From contig URST01000004.1 in NCBI GenBank assembly GCA_900550585.1, positions 1 to 59,532 of the forward strand: DNA of 59,532 nucleotides, read 5' to 3'. Each line of letters starts with the position of its first letter. Within the stretch, counting starts at the first letter, position 1. The translations under genes were made by a program, and so were the position numbers. This DNA comes from an uncultured Eubacteriales bacterium. GTDB lineage: Bacteria > Bacillota > Clostridia > Oscillospirales > Oscillospiraceae. Below are positions 31,592 through 40,502 of this stretch, one piece after another. Below the pieces are notes generated by a model. The model did no database searches. It had not been told where the DNA came from and saw only the letters and a list, made by a program, of their open reading frames with translations.

Positions 31592-32848
31592 ATGGAGATC
31601 AAAAAGCGTGTAGACATCCCGGAAAACCGTCAGGTGCGCCTGACCGTCACCGTAGACCGCGGCACATGGCAGGACGCGCTGATGCACTGCTACAACGGCA
31701 TCAAGTCCCTGTGCCCCGTGGAGGGTGAGCCCACCCGCGAGAAGATCGAAGCTGCCTACGGCTCCGATTTCCTCTATCAGGAGGCCGTGAACGAGACGTA
31801 TCCTCAGGCGCTGGTGGAGGCCATCGGCCGGGAGGATATCGCCATTGCCGGCACCCCCACCCTGACGGTGGAATCCATCGGCCCCGACGGCTTCACGTTC
31901 ACCGCCCTCATCGACCTGTACCCCGAGGTGAAGCTGGGCCGGTACAAGGGTCTCAGCGCCGTGTACCCGGAGGCGGAGCTGTCCGAGGAGGACACTCAGG
32001 CCGCGCTGGAGGAGTACGCCCGCGCCCACATGACCGCCGAGCATCCCGACCGCGCCGCCATGGGCGACGAGGTGGTGCTGGACTTTGAGGGCTTTGTGGA
32101 CGGCGTGGCCTTTGAGGGCGGCAAGGGTGAGCACTACCCCCTGCTGCTGGGCAGCGGCTATTTCATCCCCGGCTTTGAGGAGCAGGTGGCCGGCGCCCGC
32201 GTCGGCGAGGAGCGGGATATCCACGTCACCTTCCCCACCGCCTACACGCCGGAGCTGGCCGGCAAGGACGCCACGTTCCGCATCACCGTCCACGAGATCA
32301 CCCGCCGCACCATGCCCGTGCTGGATGACGCCTTCGCCAGAGCCCAGGGCTTTGCGGACCTGTCCCAGCTGCGCCGCTCCGTTATGGAGCAGGCCGTGGC
32401 CAAAAAGCAGACCGAGGCCGCCGAGCAGTTTGCCAACGACCTGATCCGTCAGGTGCTGGAGGGCATGGAGGTGCAGCTGCCCGATGCCATGGTGGAGAAC
32501 CAGCTGGACGGTCTGATCCAGGAGCTGCGCGGCCATTTGGAGAGCCAGGGCATGCAGCTGGAGCAGTATCTGGAGGCCAGCGGCGCATCCATAGAGGATC
32601 TCCGCGCCCACGCCCGGGAGCAGGCCGTCTCCGCCGCCCGCTTCGAGCTGGCCATGACGGAGATCGCCCGTCTGGAGGGCATCGACGTGACGGACGAGGA
32701 CGTGGAGCAGAAGTACGGCGAGCTGTCCGCGCAGTACCAGCTGTCCCGCGACCTGCTGCGCCAGCAGCTGCCGCCCATGCGCCTGCGCCACGACCTGAAG
32801 CTGGCCCGGGCGCAGGCCGTCGTCGTGGACACCGCCCGCCGCAGATAA
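31592..32848 (+). CDS. Trigger factor-like FKBP-type peptidyl-prolyl isomerase
   Basis: Protein of 418 residues with trigger factor layout. An N-terminal domain (1-110) starts MEIKKRVDIPENRQVRLTVT. An FKBP-type PPIase domain (about 150-245) includes GDEVVLDFEGFVDGVAFEGG and LLGSGYFIPGFEEQVAGARVGEE. The helical C-terminal chaperone domain fills the rest. Trigger factor holds nascent chains at the ribosome and isomerises proline bonds. The ribosome-docking loop GFRxGKxP is not recognisable: where it should be, the sequence reads GIKSLCPVEGEP. It may therefore be a specialised second trigger factor. AAGGAGGAG precedes the ATG. It is monocistronic with its own terminator. Confidence 0.87.
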   Translation: MEIKKRVDIPENRQVRLTVTVDRGTWQDALMHCYNGIKSLCPVEGEPTREKIEAAYGSDFLYQEAVNETYPQALVEAIGREDIAIAGTPTLTVESIGPDGFTFTALIDLYPEVKLGRYKGLSAVYPEAELSEEDTQAALEEYARAHMTAEHPDRAAMGDEVVLDFEGFVDGVAFEGGKGEHYPLLLGSGYFIPGFEEQVAGARVGEERDIHVTFPTAYTPELAGKDATFRITVHEITRRTMPVLDDAFARAQGFADLSQLRRSVMEQAVAKKQTEAAEQFANDLIRQVLEGMEVQLPDAMVENQLDGLIQELRGHLESQGMQLEQYLEASGASIEDLRAHAREQAVSAARFELAMTEIARLEGIDVTDEDVEQKYGELSAQYQLSRDLLRQQLPPMRLRHDLKLARAQAVVVDTARRR

Positions 32849-32862
32849 CATCCGCATGCAGA

Positions 32863-32892
32863 AAGACCGCCGGGGCCAGCCCCGGCGGTCTT
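32863..32892 (+). terminator. Intrinsic terminator
   Basis: Hairpin AAGACCGCCGGGG / CCCCGGCGGTCTT followed by TGTTCTTCTT, between the convergent trigger-factor-like and substrate-binding protein genes. Confidence 0.8.
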
Positions 32893-32915
32893 GTTCTTCT
32901 TATATCGCGTCCCGC

Positions 32916-34505
32916 TCACGACGCCCGATTGACGCCGCCGAAGTACCACGCGCCCATGCCGTCGGGCACGGCGCCCAGCACCTCGTCCCGGATCACATAG
33001 GGCTGCACCCGGCTGTACAGCGGGATGATGTTGCTGTTCTCCACCAGCAGCCGCTCCGCGTCCTTCAGGTAGGCGTCCCGGGCATCCAGCGAGCTGCTGT
33101 TTGCCGCGATCTTCATCAGGATGTCATAGGCGTTGAGGTACTGCATGCCGTAGTTCCGCATGTCGCTGCTGCGCCACGGGTCCAGATAGGCCGATGCGTC
33201 GTTGTAGTGCCCCGTCAGCTCCATCAGCGCCAGCACGAACTCGCCGCTCTCCAGCCGCGCCGTCAGCTCATAGCTCTCCACGTCCTCCAGCTGCACCTTG
33301 ATGCCCAGCTTTGACTCCCATGTCTGCTGGAGCTGCTGGGCCGTCTGCGCCATGCTCCTGTCGTACAGCAGCGTCACTGTGTTCAGCGCGCTGAGCGTCA
33401 CCGCGTTGGTGTACCCGGCCTGCCGCAGCAGCGCCTGCGCCCCCTGGCAGCGTTCGCTGTATGTTTTGGGGTCGTTGTCGATCAGCGCACCGTTGGCGGT
33501 GCGGAACTCCTCGCCCTCACCGGTGCGGATGCCGTAGGGCACCAGTCCCTCCGCCGCCCGGCAGTCCTGTCCCACGGTCTGCGCCGCCTGTTCCCGGTCG
33601 ATGACCAGGCTCAGCGCCCGCCGCAGCTCCGGATGTCCCATGCTGGTGGCCATCTGGTTCACCAGCAGGATGCCTACCGTGGGATCGCCGCCCTGTGCGG
33701 CATCCTCGCCGCCGGCGCCGATAACGATGTCCACCTTGCCGGCACTGGCATCCGCCTCCTGCCGCTCCTTCAGCAGCAGATCGATGCGATCAGGCCCCAG
33801 CCGCTTCACATCGTAGTATGCCGCCCGGGTATGCAGCGTCAGCCGCGCCGTGTCGCTCCAGTCGCCGGTGCGCTCATAGGGTCCGTTGCCCACGAACCAC
33901 AGGCTGCTGCCCGACCAGTTGCCGTGGGCGGTCACCGTCTTTTCCTGCACCGGCATAGTGGCCGCCGCCGTGCAGACGCTGCCGATGAAATAGGGGCAGC
34001 TGCCGCTGAGCACCACCTGCAGTGTGTGATCGTCCGGTGCCGTGACCTGCAGCGCCTCCGTATCGCCCAGCACCGCCTGCTCGTACCCCGCCACCATGGA
34101 CAGGGCATCGGCGTTGGGGCTGTCCGTCTCCGGATCCACCAGCCGCCGCCAGGCGTACACGAAGTCGTGGGCCGTGACGGCGGTGCCGTCGGACCACTTG
34201 GCGTCGGTACGCAGCTGGAACGTATACGTCACCGAGCCGTCCAGCGCCGTCTCCTGGGTATAGCTGCGGGCCATGGCGTGTGCCGCCGTGCCGTCCGCGT
34301 TCAGCCGCATCAGATTCTCAAATACATGCTGCACCACGGTGCGCTCCGCCGCCGTGGACACCTTGGCCGGATCCATGGTATGCACCGTACCGGTCATGAC
34401 CACCGACAGCTTCTTCTCGTCGTTGGGGTCCTCGCCGCAGGCCGCCAGCAGTGCCGTCATGCACAGAGCCAGCAGCAGCGCCGCCGCCCGTTTCCAAATT
34501 CTCAT
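32916..34505 (-). CDS. Oligopeptide-type ABC transporter substrate-binding lipoprotein (SBP_bac_5)
   Basis: Lipoprotein of 529 residues. The signal peptide ends in lipobox LLAAC (Cys near 23). The SBP_bac_5 (OppA/DppA-like) text includes LMRLNADGTAAHAMARSY, TYTFQLRTDAKWSDGTAVTAHDFVYAWRRLVDPETDSP, VGNGPYERTGDW and LRRALSLVIDREQAAQTV. It should bind a peptide or similar solute outside the membrane and pass it to an ABC importer, but no permease or ATPase genes are near, so it is an orphan. The ATG at 34505 has CGGAGGAG upstream. Confidence 0.9.
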   Translation of the reverse strand: MRIWKRAAALLLALCMTALLAACGEDPNDEKKLSVVMTGTVHTMDPAKVSTAAERTVVQHVFENLMRLNADGTAAHAMARSYTQETALDGSVTYTFQLRTDAKWSDGTAVTAHDFVYAWRRLVDPETDSPNADALSMVAGYEQAVLGDTEALQVTAPDDHTLQVVLSGSCPYFIGSVCTAAATMPVQEKTVTAHGNWSGSSLWFVGNGPYERTGDWSDTARLTLHTRAAYYDVKRLGPDRIDLLLKERQEADASAGKVDIVIGAGGEDAAQGGDPTVGILLVNQMATSMGHPELRRALSLVIDREQAAQTVGQDCRAAEGLVPYGIRTGEGEEFRTANGALIDNDPKTYSERCQGAQALLRQAGYTNAVTLSALNTVTLLYDRSMAQTAQQLQQTWESKLGIKVQLEDVESYELTARLESGEFVLALMELTGHYNDASAYLDPWRSSDMRNYGMQYLNAYDILMKIAANSSSLDARDAYLKDAERLLVENSNIIPLYSRVQPYVIRDEVLGAVPDGMGAWYFGGVNRAS

Positions 34506-34536
34506 AAGCCACTCCTCCGTGGGATCGTTTTCTGCC

Positions 34537-34565
34537 ATTATATATGGTTTCAGCCAAAAAGTAAA
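34537..34565 (-). promoter_or_regulatory. Promoter of the substrate-binding protein gene
   Basis: Minus strand TTTACT (34565-34560), 17-base spacer, TATAAT (34542-34537). The -35 overlaps the preceding terminator. Confidence 0.5.
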
Positions 34566-34587
34566 GCCGCCCTGCGGGCGGCTTTAC
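34561..34587 (-). terminator. Terminator of the lysC-asd operon
   Basis: Perfect hairpin GTAAAGCCGCCC / GGGCGGCTTTAC followed by TTTTT on the minus strand; T-rich on the other side as well. Confidence 0.85.
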
Positions 34588-34602
34588 TTTTTGTTCATTC
34601 CC

Positions 34603-35604
34603 TTATTCCACCAGCAGCTGCGCGATCTGCACGGCGTTGGTGGCCGCGCCCTTGCGCACCTGGTCGCCGCAGCACCAGATGTTCAGGCCGTTGTCGCTGG
34701 TCAGGTCGTCCCGGATGCGGCCCACGAACACCAGATCCTGGTCGCTGGTCTCCAGCGGCATGGGATAGCGCTTGCTGGCCAGATCGTCCACCAGACGGCA
34801 GCCCGGCGCCGCCGCGATGAGCTGCCGCGCCCGCTCCACGGAGATCTTCTCCTTCGTCCGCACTACGATGGACACGCTATGGCTCCGCACTACCGGCACC
34901 CGCACACAGGTGCAGCTGACCTTCAGCTCCGGCAGGTGCATGATCTTGCGCCCCTCGTTCTGCATCTTCATCTCCTCGGAGGTGTAACCCTCAAAGGCCT
35001 CGCCGCCGATTTGCGGAATGACGTTGTAGGCGATCTGGTACTGGAACACCTTCGGCTCCACCTTCTGCCCAAGTCCCAGCTGCTCCACCTCGTTCATCAG
35101 CTCGATGGGGCCGCCGGCGCCGGCGCCGGACACCGCCTGATAGCTGGAGGCGATGATGCTCTCGATAGGGCTGTCCTGATTCAGGGCGTTGATGGCCACC
35201 AGCGACACGATGGTGGTACAGTTGGGGTTGGCGATGATGCCCTTGTGCTTCTTAGCGTCCTCCGGATTGATCTCCGGAACGACCAGCGGCACATCGGGGT
35301 CCATGCGGAACGCGCTGGAGTTGTCCACGAATACGGCGCCCGCCTTGACGATGGCCGGCGCGAACTGCTTGGCGATGTCGTTCTCCGCCGCGCCCAGCAC
35401 GATGTCCATACCCTCAAAGGCCTTGTCGCAGGCCAGCTCCACGGCGATGTCCTGCCCCTTCCACGGCAGCACCTGCCCCACGGAGCGCTCCGACGCCAGC
35501 AGGTGCAGTTCCCCCACCGGGAAGTCCCGCTCCGCCAGCACCTTCATCATCTCACGGCCCACCGCGCCGGTGGCGCCCAATATCGCAACTTTATACTGTT
35601 TCAT
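34603..35604 (-). CDS. asd: Aspartate-semialdehyde dehydrogenase
   Basis: Protein of 333 residues that makes L-aspartate 4-semialdehyde from aspartyl phosphate with NADPH, in the lysine/threonine/methionine pathway. The N-terminal NADP motif is VAILGATGAVGREMM (residues 6-20). The catalytic Cys129 lies in GIIANPNCTTIVSLVA, and the substrate-binding region is ASSYQAVSGAGAGG. Length is typical. AAGGAGGAG precedes the ATG. It is the second gene after lysC (15-base gap) and is divergent from thrC-thrH. Confidence 0.96.
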   Translation of the reverse strand: MKQYKVAILGATGAVGREMMKVLAERDFPVGELHLLASERSVGQVLPWKGQDIAVELACDKAFEGMDIVLGAAENDIAKQFAPAIVKAGAVFVDNSSAFRMDPDVPLVVPEINPEDAKKHKGIIANPNCTTIVSLVAINALNQDSPIESIIASSYQAVSGAGAGGPIELMNEVEQLGLGQKVEPKVFQYQIAYNVIPQIGGEAFEGYTSEEMKMQNEGRKIMHLPELKVSCTCVRVPVVRSHSVSIVVRTKEKISVERARQLIAAAPGCRLVDDLASKRYPMPLETSDQDLVFVGRIRDDLTSDNGLNIWCCGDQVRKGAATNAVQIAQLLVE

Positions 35605-35619
35605 GGATGCTCCTCCTTA

Positions 35620-36942
35620 TTATTTCACAAAGCTGTCGTACAGCACGCGGATGGCTCTCTCGAAGTCCGGGCCGTCCACACCCACGATGATGTTCAGTTC
35701 CTCCGGACCCTGGGTGATCATACGGATGTTGATACCGTTCTCACCCAGCTTGCCGAAGATCTTGCCGGAGGAACCGGGCTGGAACGCCATCTTCCGGCCT
35801 ACCGCCGCCACGATGGCCATGCCGTCGGTGATGTGCAGGCTGTCTGGCCTGATCTCCTTCTCCAGATCGCCCATGGCCTGATAGAGATAGGGCGAGGACT
35901 TGCCCGTCTCCACCACCAGCGACACACTGTCGATGCCGGAGGGCAGATATTCCACATTGATATTGTACCGCTCCAGCACCTCCAGGATGCGGCGCACCGC
36001 CCCCAGCTCGGAGGACATGCCGTTCTTGGTGATGGTGATGACGGAGAAGCCCTTCTTCCCGGCGATGCCGGTGATCATGCTGCCGGAGGAGCGCTCTGTC
36101 TCCGACTCGTCGAAGCTCTCCCGGATCATGGTGCCCGGATGCTCCGGCTGATTGGTGTTGCGGATATTCAGCGGGATGTTCTTCTCCCGCACCGGCGACA
36201 CCGTGCCCTCGTGGAGCACCTGCGCCCCGATGTAGCTCAGCTCCCGCAGCTCCGCGTAGGTGATGCGCTCGATAGGCTTGGGATCCTTTACGATCTTGGG
36301 ATCGGCCATCAGGAATCCGGACACATCCGTCCAGTTCTCATACACGTCGGCATCCAGCGCCGCCGCGGCCAGCGCACCGGTGATGTCGCTGCCGCCCCGG
36401 GAAAACGTGTGGATACTGCCGTCGGGCATGGCCCCGTAAAAGCCGGGGATCACCACCCGCCGTCCCGACGCGGCCCGGCGCAGGTTCTCATAGCTGGCCT
36501 CCTGATCCACCGTACCGTCCAGCCGGAACTTCAGCCACAGCGAGCTGTCCAGAAAGCCGTAGCCCAGATAGTCCGCCATCAGCTCCGCCGCAAAGTATTC
36601 GCCGCGGGACACCAGCTCGTCGGCGCTGATGCCCTTGTCCATTTTCTCCCGCAGGGCGTCGAACTCCGCCTCCAGCGGCGTCTTCAGCCCCAGCTGGTCC
36701 CGGATGTCCACATACCGGGACCGGATCATCTCAAAAATGGCGTCGCAGCTGACGCCGTACTGCAGATGCGCGTGGCACAGATACAGCAGGTCGGTGAGCT
36801 TGTGGTCGTTCTTGTCCCGCTTGCCGGCGGCGCTGACCACCACCACGCGGCGGCTGTCGTCCGCCCGCACGATATCCCGCACCTTGGCGAACTGCTTTGC
36901 GTCCGCCATGGACGATCCGCCGAATTTCAATACTTTCAACAT
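35620..36942 (-). CDS. lysC: Aspartate kinase
   Basis: Protein of 440 residues that phosphorylates L-aspartate, the entry step of the aspartate family pathway. The kinase N-terminus is VLKFGGSSMADA. Later segments include RGEYFAAELMADYLGY and FSRGGSDITGALAAAAL. The C-terminus carries two ACT domains (about 310-440: GFSVITITKNGMS, LGENGINIRMITQGPEELNIIVGVD) that usually mediate feedback inhibition. It is the long monomer type similar to ThrA/LysC, without a fused homoserine dehydrogenase. First gene of lysC-asd. No lysine riboswitch is visible in the short upstream region. Confidence 0.95.
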   Translation of the reverse strand: MLKVLKFGGSSMADAKQFAKVRDIVRADDSRRVVVVSAAGKRDKNDHKLTDLLYLCHAHLQYGVSCDAIFEMIRSRYVDIRDQLGLKTPLEAEFDALREKMDKGISADELVSRGEYFAAELMADYLGYGFLDSSLWLKFRLDGTVDQEASYENLRRAASGRRVVIPGFYGAMPDGSIHTFSRGGSDITGALAAAALDADVYENWTDVSGFLMADPKIVKDPKPIERITYAELRELSYIGAQVLHEGTVSPVREKNIPLNIRNTNQPEHPGTMIRESFDESETERSSGSMITGIAGKKGFSVITITKNGMSSELGAVRRILEVLERYNINVEYLPSGIDSVSLVVETGKSSPYLYQAMGDLEKEIRPDSLHITDGMAIVAAVGRKMAFQPGSSGKIFGKLGENGINIRMITQGPEELNIIVGVDGPDFERAIRVLYDSFVK

Positions 36943-37028
36943 ATTTCTGCCTCTTACCTCTGGATTTTTTGCGCAGCACTTTTATCATGGCGACAAAAAA
37001 ATTGCATTTGTCCTCGAGATAAAAACAC

Positions 37029-37057
37029 TTGCTTTTTTGTTGGCGACAGTGTATCAT
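37029..37057 (+). promoter_or_regulatory. Promoter of thrC-thrH
   Basis: TTGCTT (37029-37034), 17-base spacer, TATCAT (37052-37057). Confidence 0.5.
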
Positions 37058-37101
37058 AGCGTCATCAGAAATGCAAGAGAAATTTTTGGAGGACTTTTCC
37101 T

Positions 37102-38568
37102 ATGCTGTACCATAGCACACGCGACATCCGCCTCACCGCCCCCTCCACCCGGGCGGTGCTGGAGGGCATTGCCCCCGACGGCGGTCTGTATATCTGCGAT
37201 CCCGCCGGGCTGGACTTCGACTGGCAGGGCGCGCTGCGGCTGGACACCCTGTCCATGGCCGCGAAGATCCTCTCCGCGCTGCTGCCGGACTTCCCCGACA
37301 TGGAGGATCTCGTCCGCAAAAGCTACGCCGGCAAGTTCCCCACCGCCGACCTGACACCGCTGGTGCCCGTGGGTGATAAATATGTGCTGGAGCTGTACCA
37401 CGGCCCCACCTCCGCCTTCAAGGACGTGGCCCTGTCGGTGCTGCCCCGCCTTATCGGCGCCGCCGCCCGGGCCGAGGGCATGCAGGGCGACGTGGTCATC
37501 CTCACCGCCACCTCCGGCGATACCGGCAAGGCCGCACTGGAGGGCTTCCACGATGTAAAGGGCACCCGCATCATCGTGTTCTACCCCTACGGCGGCGTAT
37601 CCGCCGTCCAGCAGGCCCAGATGGCCACCCAGACCGGCGATAACGTGAAGGTCTGCGCCGTCTGGGGCAACTTCGACGATGCCCAGACCGGTGTCAAGCA
37701 GGTGTTCGCCGCCTGTAAGGGCCGTGACCTTCACGGCGCCATGCTGTCCTCCGCCAACTCCATCAACATCGGCCGCCTGGCCCCTCAGGTGGTGTACTAC
37801 TTCCGGGCCTACGGCGATCTGGTGAAGGCGGGCCGCATCGCCCTGGGCGACAAGGTGAACTTTGTGGTGCCCACCGGCAACTTCGGCGACATCCTGGCGG
37901 GCTACTTTGCCAAGGAGATGGGCCTGCCCGTGGGCCGTCTGGTCTGCGCCAGCAACGCCAACGACGTGCTGACGGAGTTCATCTCCACCGGCCGCTACGA
38001 CCGCCGCCGCCCGTTCTACAAGACCACCTCCCCCTCCATGGACATTCTGGTGTCCAGCAATCTGGAGCGTCTGCTGTTCCTGCTGTCCCGCGACAGCGCC
38101 TATGTGGCCGGCCTCATGCGCCAGCTCAGCGAGGACGGCGCCTACCAGCTGTCCGGTGCGCTGCTGGAAAAGCTGCGGCAGGACTTCTCCTGCGGCTGCT
38201 GTGATGACAAGGGTGCAGCCGATGTCATCGGCCGCCTGTGGTCGGAGCAGCACTACCTCTGCGACCCCCACACCGCCGTGGCGTGGTCCGTGGCGGAGCA
38301 GCTGGACGGCGAGCTGCGCGGCACCGGCGCACCCACGGTGGTGCTGTCCACCGCCTCACCCTATAAGTTCCCTGCGGCGGTGCTGTCCGCGCTGGGTCAT
38401 CCGGGCAGCGGCAACGAGTTCCACATGATGAACGAGCTGGCGCGGATCTCCGGCGTCCCCATCCCCGGCAACCTGTCCGGTCTGGAGGGCCGCCCCGTGC
38501 TGCATAAGGACGTGATCGACAAGGACGCCATGCTGGACTACGTCCTGTCGGAAGTGCTGAAAAAGTGA
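37102..38568 (+). CDS. thrC: Threonine synthase
   Basis: PLP enzyme of 488 residues that converts O-phosphohomoserine to threonine. The N-terminal family signature is YHSTRD plus APDGGLY, and the PLP lysine K107 lies in YHGPTSAFKDVAL. FPTGNFGDILAGYFAK and ATSGDTGKAALEGF are typical of the bacterial/yeast-type enzyme. TTTGGAGGAC precedes the ATG. It is followed after 16 bases by thrH, which can supply its phosphohomoserine substrate. Confidence 0.96.
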   Translation: MLYHSTRDIRLTAPSTRAVLEGIAPDGGLYICDPAGLDFDWQGALRLDTLSMAAKILSALLPDFPDMEDLVRKSYAGKFPTADLTPLVPVGDKYVLELYHGPTSAFKDVALSVLPRLIGAAARAEGMQGDVVILTATSGDTGKAALEGFHDVKGTRIIVFYPYGGVSAVQQAQMATQTGDNVKVCAVWGNFDDAQTGVKQVFAACKGRDLHGAMLSSANSINIGRLAPQVVYYFRAYGDLVKAGRIALGDKVNFVVPTGNFGDILAGYFAKEMGLPVGRLVCASNANDVLTEFISTGRYDRRRPFYKTTSPSMDILVSSNLERLLFLLSRDSAYVAGLMRQLSEDGAYQLSGALLEKLRQDFSCGCCDDKGAADVIGRLWSEQHYLCDPHTAVAWSVAEQLDGELRGTGAPTVVLSTASPYKFPAAVLSALGHPGSGNEFHMMNELARISGVPIPGNLSGLEGRPVLHKDVIDKDAMLDYVLSEVLKK

Positions 38569-38584
38569 GAAAGGAGCCGCTTTT

Positions 38585-39184
38585 ATGAACATCGTTTGCC
38601 TGGATATGGAGGGTGTCCTCGTCCCTGAGATCTGGATCGCCTTTGCCGAGGAGAGCGGCATCCCTGCGCTACGCCGCACCACCCGCGATGAGCCGGACTA
38701 CGACAAGCTGATGCGCTGGCGCATCGACCTCCTGCGGGAAAAGGGTCTGAAGCTGCAGCAGATCCAGGATGTCATCGCCCGGATCGACCCGCTGCCCGGC
38801 GCCAGGGAGTTTCTGGATGAGCTGCGCAGCATGGCGCAGGTGGTGATCCTCAGCGACACCTTCGACCAGTTCGGCATGCCCCTGATGAAGAAGCTGGGCT
38901 ACCCCACCCTGCTGTGCAACACGCTGGAGATCGACAGCGACGGCTACATTGCCCGCCATGTCATGCGGTGCGAGCACTCCAAGCTCACCACCGTCAAGGC
39001 TCTCCAGTCCATCGGCTACGACACCATCGCCAGCGGCGACAGCTACAACGACCTGGAGATGATCCTCCACAGCAAGGCCGGTTTCCTGTTCCGCACCACG
39101 GACAAGATCAAGGCCGACTATCCCCAGCTGCCCGCCTTCGAGCGCTATGACGACCTGCTGACCGCCATCAAGGCCGCCCTGTAA
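38585..39184 (+). CDS. thrH: ThrH: phosphoserine phosphatase / homoserine phosphotransferase
   Basis: HAD-superfamily protein of 199 residues. ThrH transfers phosphate from phosphoserine to homoserine, giving phosphohomoserine. The catalytic loop LDMEGVLVPE (D7, E9) has the DxE variant typical of ThrH rather than the DxD of SerB. VILSDTFDQFG, the Lys-bearing CEHSKLTTVKAL, and SGDSYNDLEMI form the other HAD motifs. Length matches known ThrH. Placement right behind thrC, with no thrB nearby, supports its use as the homoserine-phosphorylating step. AAAGGAGCC precedes the ATG. Confidence 0.92.
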   Translation: MNIVCLDMEGVLVPEIWIAFAEESGIPALRRTTRDEPDYDKLMRWRIDLLREKGLKLQQIQDVIARIDPLPGAREFLDELRSMAQVVILSDTFDQFGMPLMKKLGYPTLLCNTLEIDSDGYIARHVMRCEHSKLTTVKALQSIGYDTIASGDSYNDLEMILHSKAGFLFRTTDKIKADYPQLPAFERYDDLLTAIKAAL

Positions 39185-39201
39185 AACCGGAACAAAAAGG
39201 A

Positions 39202-39228
39202 AAGTCCCGCGCCGGAGGCGCGGGACTT
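39202..39228 (+). terminator. Terminator of thrC-thrH
   Basis: Perfect hairpin AAGTCCCGCGCC / GGCGCGGGACTT; only a weak T-tract follows. It lies between convergent thrH and the helicase gene. Confidence 0.72.
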
Positions 39229-39239
39229 CTGCTGTCTCT

Positions 39240-40403
39240 TTACTTTTTCTCTGCCGGCGTCACATGGCCGCTCTCATCCACCGTGGCGGGGATGATCTGG
39301 CTGCGCGTGTTGCGGGCGATGTCGTCCAGCCGCATGCGGCTGGGGAAATCGCTGAGCAGCGTGTATGCCACGCCGTGCTTTTTGGCCCGGCCCGTCCGGC
39401 CGATGCGGTGGACATAGTACTCGTTCTCCTCCGGCACCTCGAAGTTGAACACGGCGTCCACATCGTCCACGTCGATGCCGCGGCTGGCCACATCCGTGGC
39501 TACGAACACTCGCAGCTTGCCGTCCCGGAACCGCTGCATGACCTCCTCCCGCTTGCGCTGGGGGATGTCGCCGTGGATGCACTGGGCGTCCACGCCCCGC
39601 ATCTGCAAAAACTTGGTGAGCCGCTCGGTGCTGCCCTTGGTGTTGCAGAAACAGATGACCCGCTCGTAATTCTCGCAGTTCAGGATGCGCACGATGGCGT
39701 CCACCTTGCCGTCGGACGGCACCTCCAGCCGGTACTGGAGGATGTCGGGTTTGTTCTCCTTGGTGGCCTGCACCGTGATCTCCTCCGGGTCACGCTGGTA
39801 CACCCAGGAGATATCCATGACCTCCCGGGAGATGGTGGCGGAGAACATCCCCAGATTCTTCCGGTTGGGGATCTTGTCCAGAATGCGGGTGACATCGTGG
39901 ATGAAGCCCATGTCCAGCATCCGGTCCGCCTCGTCCAGCACCACGGTGCTGACATCCTTCAGCGTCACGGTGCGGCGCTTCATGTGGTCGCTGAGCCGCC
40001 CCGGCGTGGCCACCACGATCTGGGGGCGGCGCTTCAGGGCGTCGATCTGCTTGCCGATGGGCTGGCCGCCGTACAGGCATACCAGCCGCACGCCCTCGTG
40101 ACACACGGCGATGTCCCGCATCTCGTCGGTGATCTGCATGGCCAGCTCCCGCGTGGGGGCCAGAATAACAGCCTGCACCGCCTCGCTCTCCGGGTCGATG
40201 CGCTCGATGATGGGGATGCCGAAGGCCATGGTCTTGCCGGTGCCGGTAGGCGCCTTGGCGATGACATCCTTCCCCGCCAGCATGGGCGGGATACAGCCGG
40301 CCTGCACCGGCGTGCTGATGGTGTAATGCTTGTTGCGGACGGCGCGCATGGTGGCCTCTGACAGGCCAAAGCTCTCAAACGGTGCGCCCTGTGTCACTTC
40401 CAT
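39240..40403 (-). CDS. DEAD/DEAH-box ATP-dependent RNA helicase (minimal core)
   Basis: Protein of 387 residues that unwinds RNA using ATP. All core motifs are present: Q motif region (FESFGLSEATMRAV...TPVQ), Walker A APTGTGKT (51-58), PTRELA, a GG motif, TPGRL, DEAD (VLDEADRMLD), SAT (MFSATIS), and RecA-2 motifs CIHGDIPQRKRE, ATDVASRGIDVDDV and HRIGRTGRA. It ends soon after the second RecA domain, so it lacks the C-terminal RNA-binding extension of CshA/DbpA. Typical roles are ribosome assembly and cold adaptation. GAGGAT precedes the ATG. Confidence 0.94.
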   Translation of the reverse strand: MEVTQGAPFESFGLSEATMRAVRNKHYTISTPVQAGCIPPMLAGKDVIAKAPTGTGKTMAFGIPIIERIDPESEAVQAVILAPTRELAMQITDEMRDIAVCHEGVRLVCLYGGQPIGKQIDALKRRPQIVVATPGRLSDHMKRRTVTLKDVSTVVLDEADRMLDMGFIHDVTRILDKIPNRKNLGMFSATISREVMDISWVYQRDPEEITVQATKENKPDILQYRLEVPSDGKVDAIVRILNCENYERVICFCNTKGSTERLTKFLQMRGVDAQCIHGDIPQRKREEVMQRFRDGKLRVFVATDVASRGIDVDDVDAVFNFEVPEENEYYVHRIGRTGRAKKHGVAYTLLSDFPSRMRLDDIARNTRSQIIPATVDESGHVTPAEKK

Positions 40404-40466
40404 ATCCGTATCCTCGTCGTTTCATATGATTCCTATGATAGTATACCACATCTGTCAAGGCCGCAT

Positions 40467-40499
40467 AAAAGGAGGGACCGCCCCGCGGTCCCTCCTTTT
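40467..40499. terminator. Terminator of the glycogen operon
   Basis: Perfect hairpin AAAAGGAGGGACCGC / GCGGTCCCTCCTTTT just after the glgP stop. Confidence 0.87.
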
Positions 40500-40502
40500 C
40501 GC

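Noticed and set aside
36943..37101. A lysine riboswitch before lysC
   Set aside because: The region is only 159 bases, divergent, and lacks the conserved lysine riboswitch blocks.
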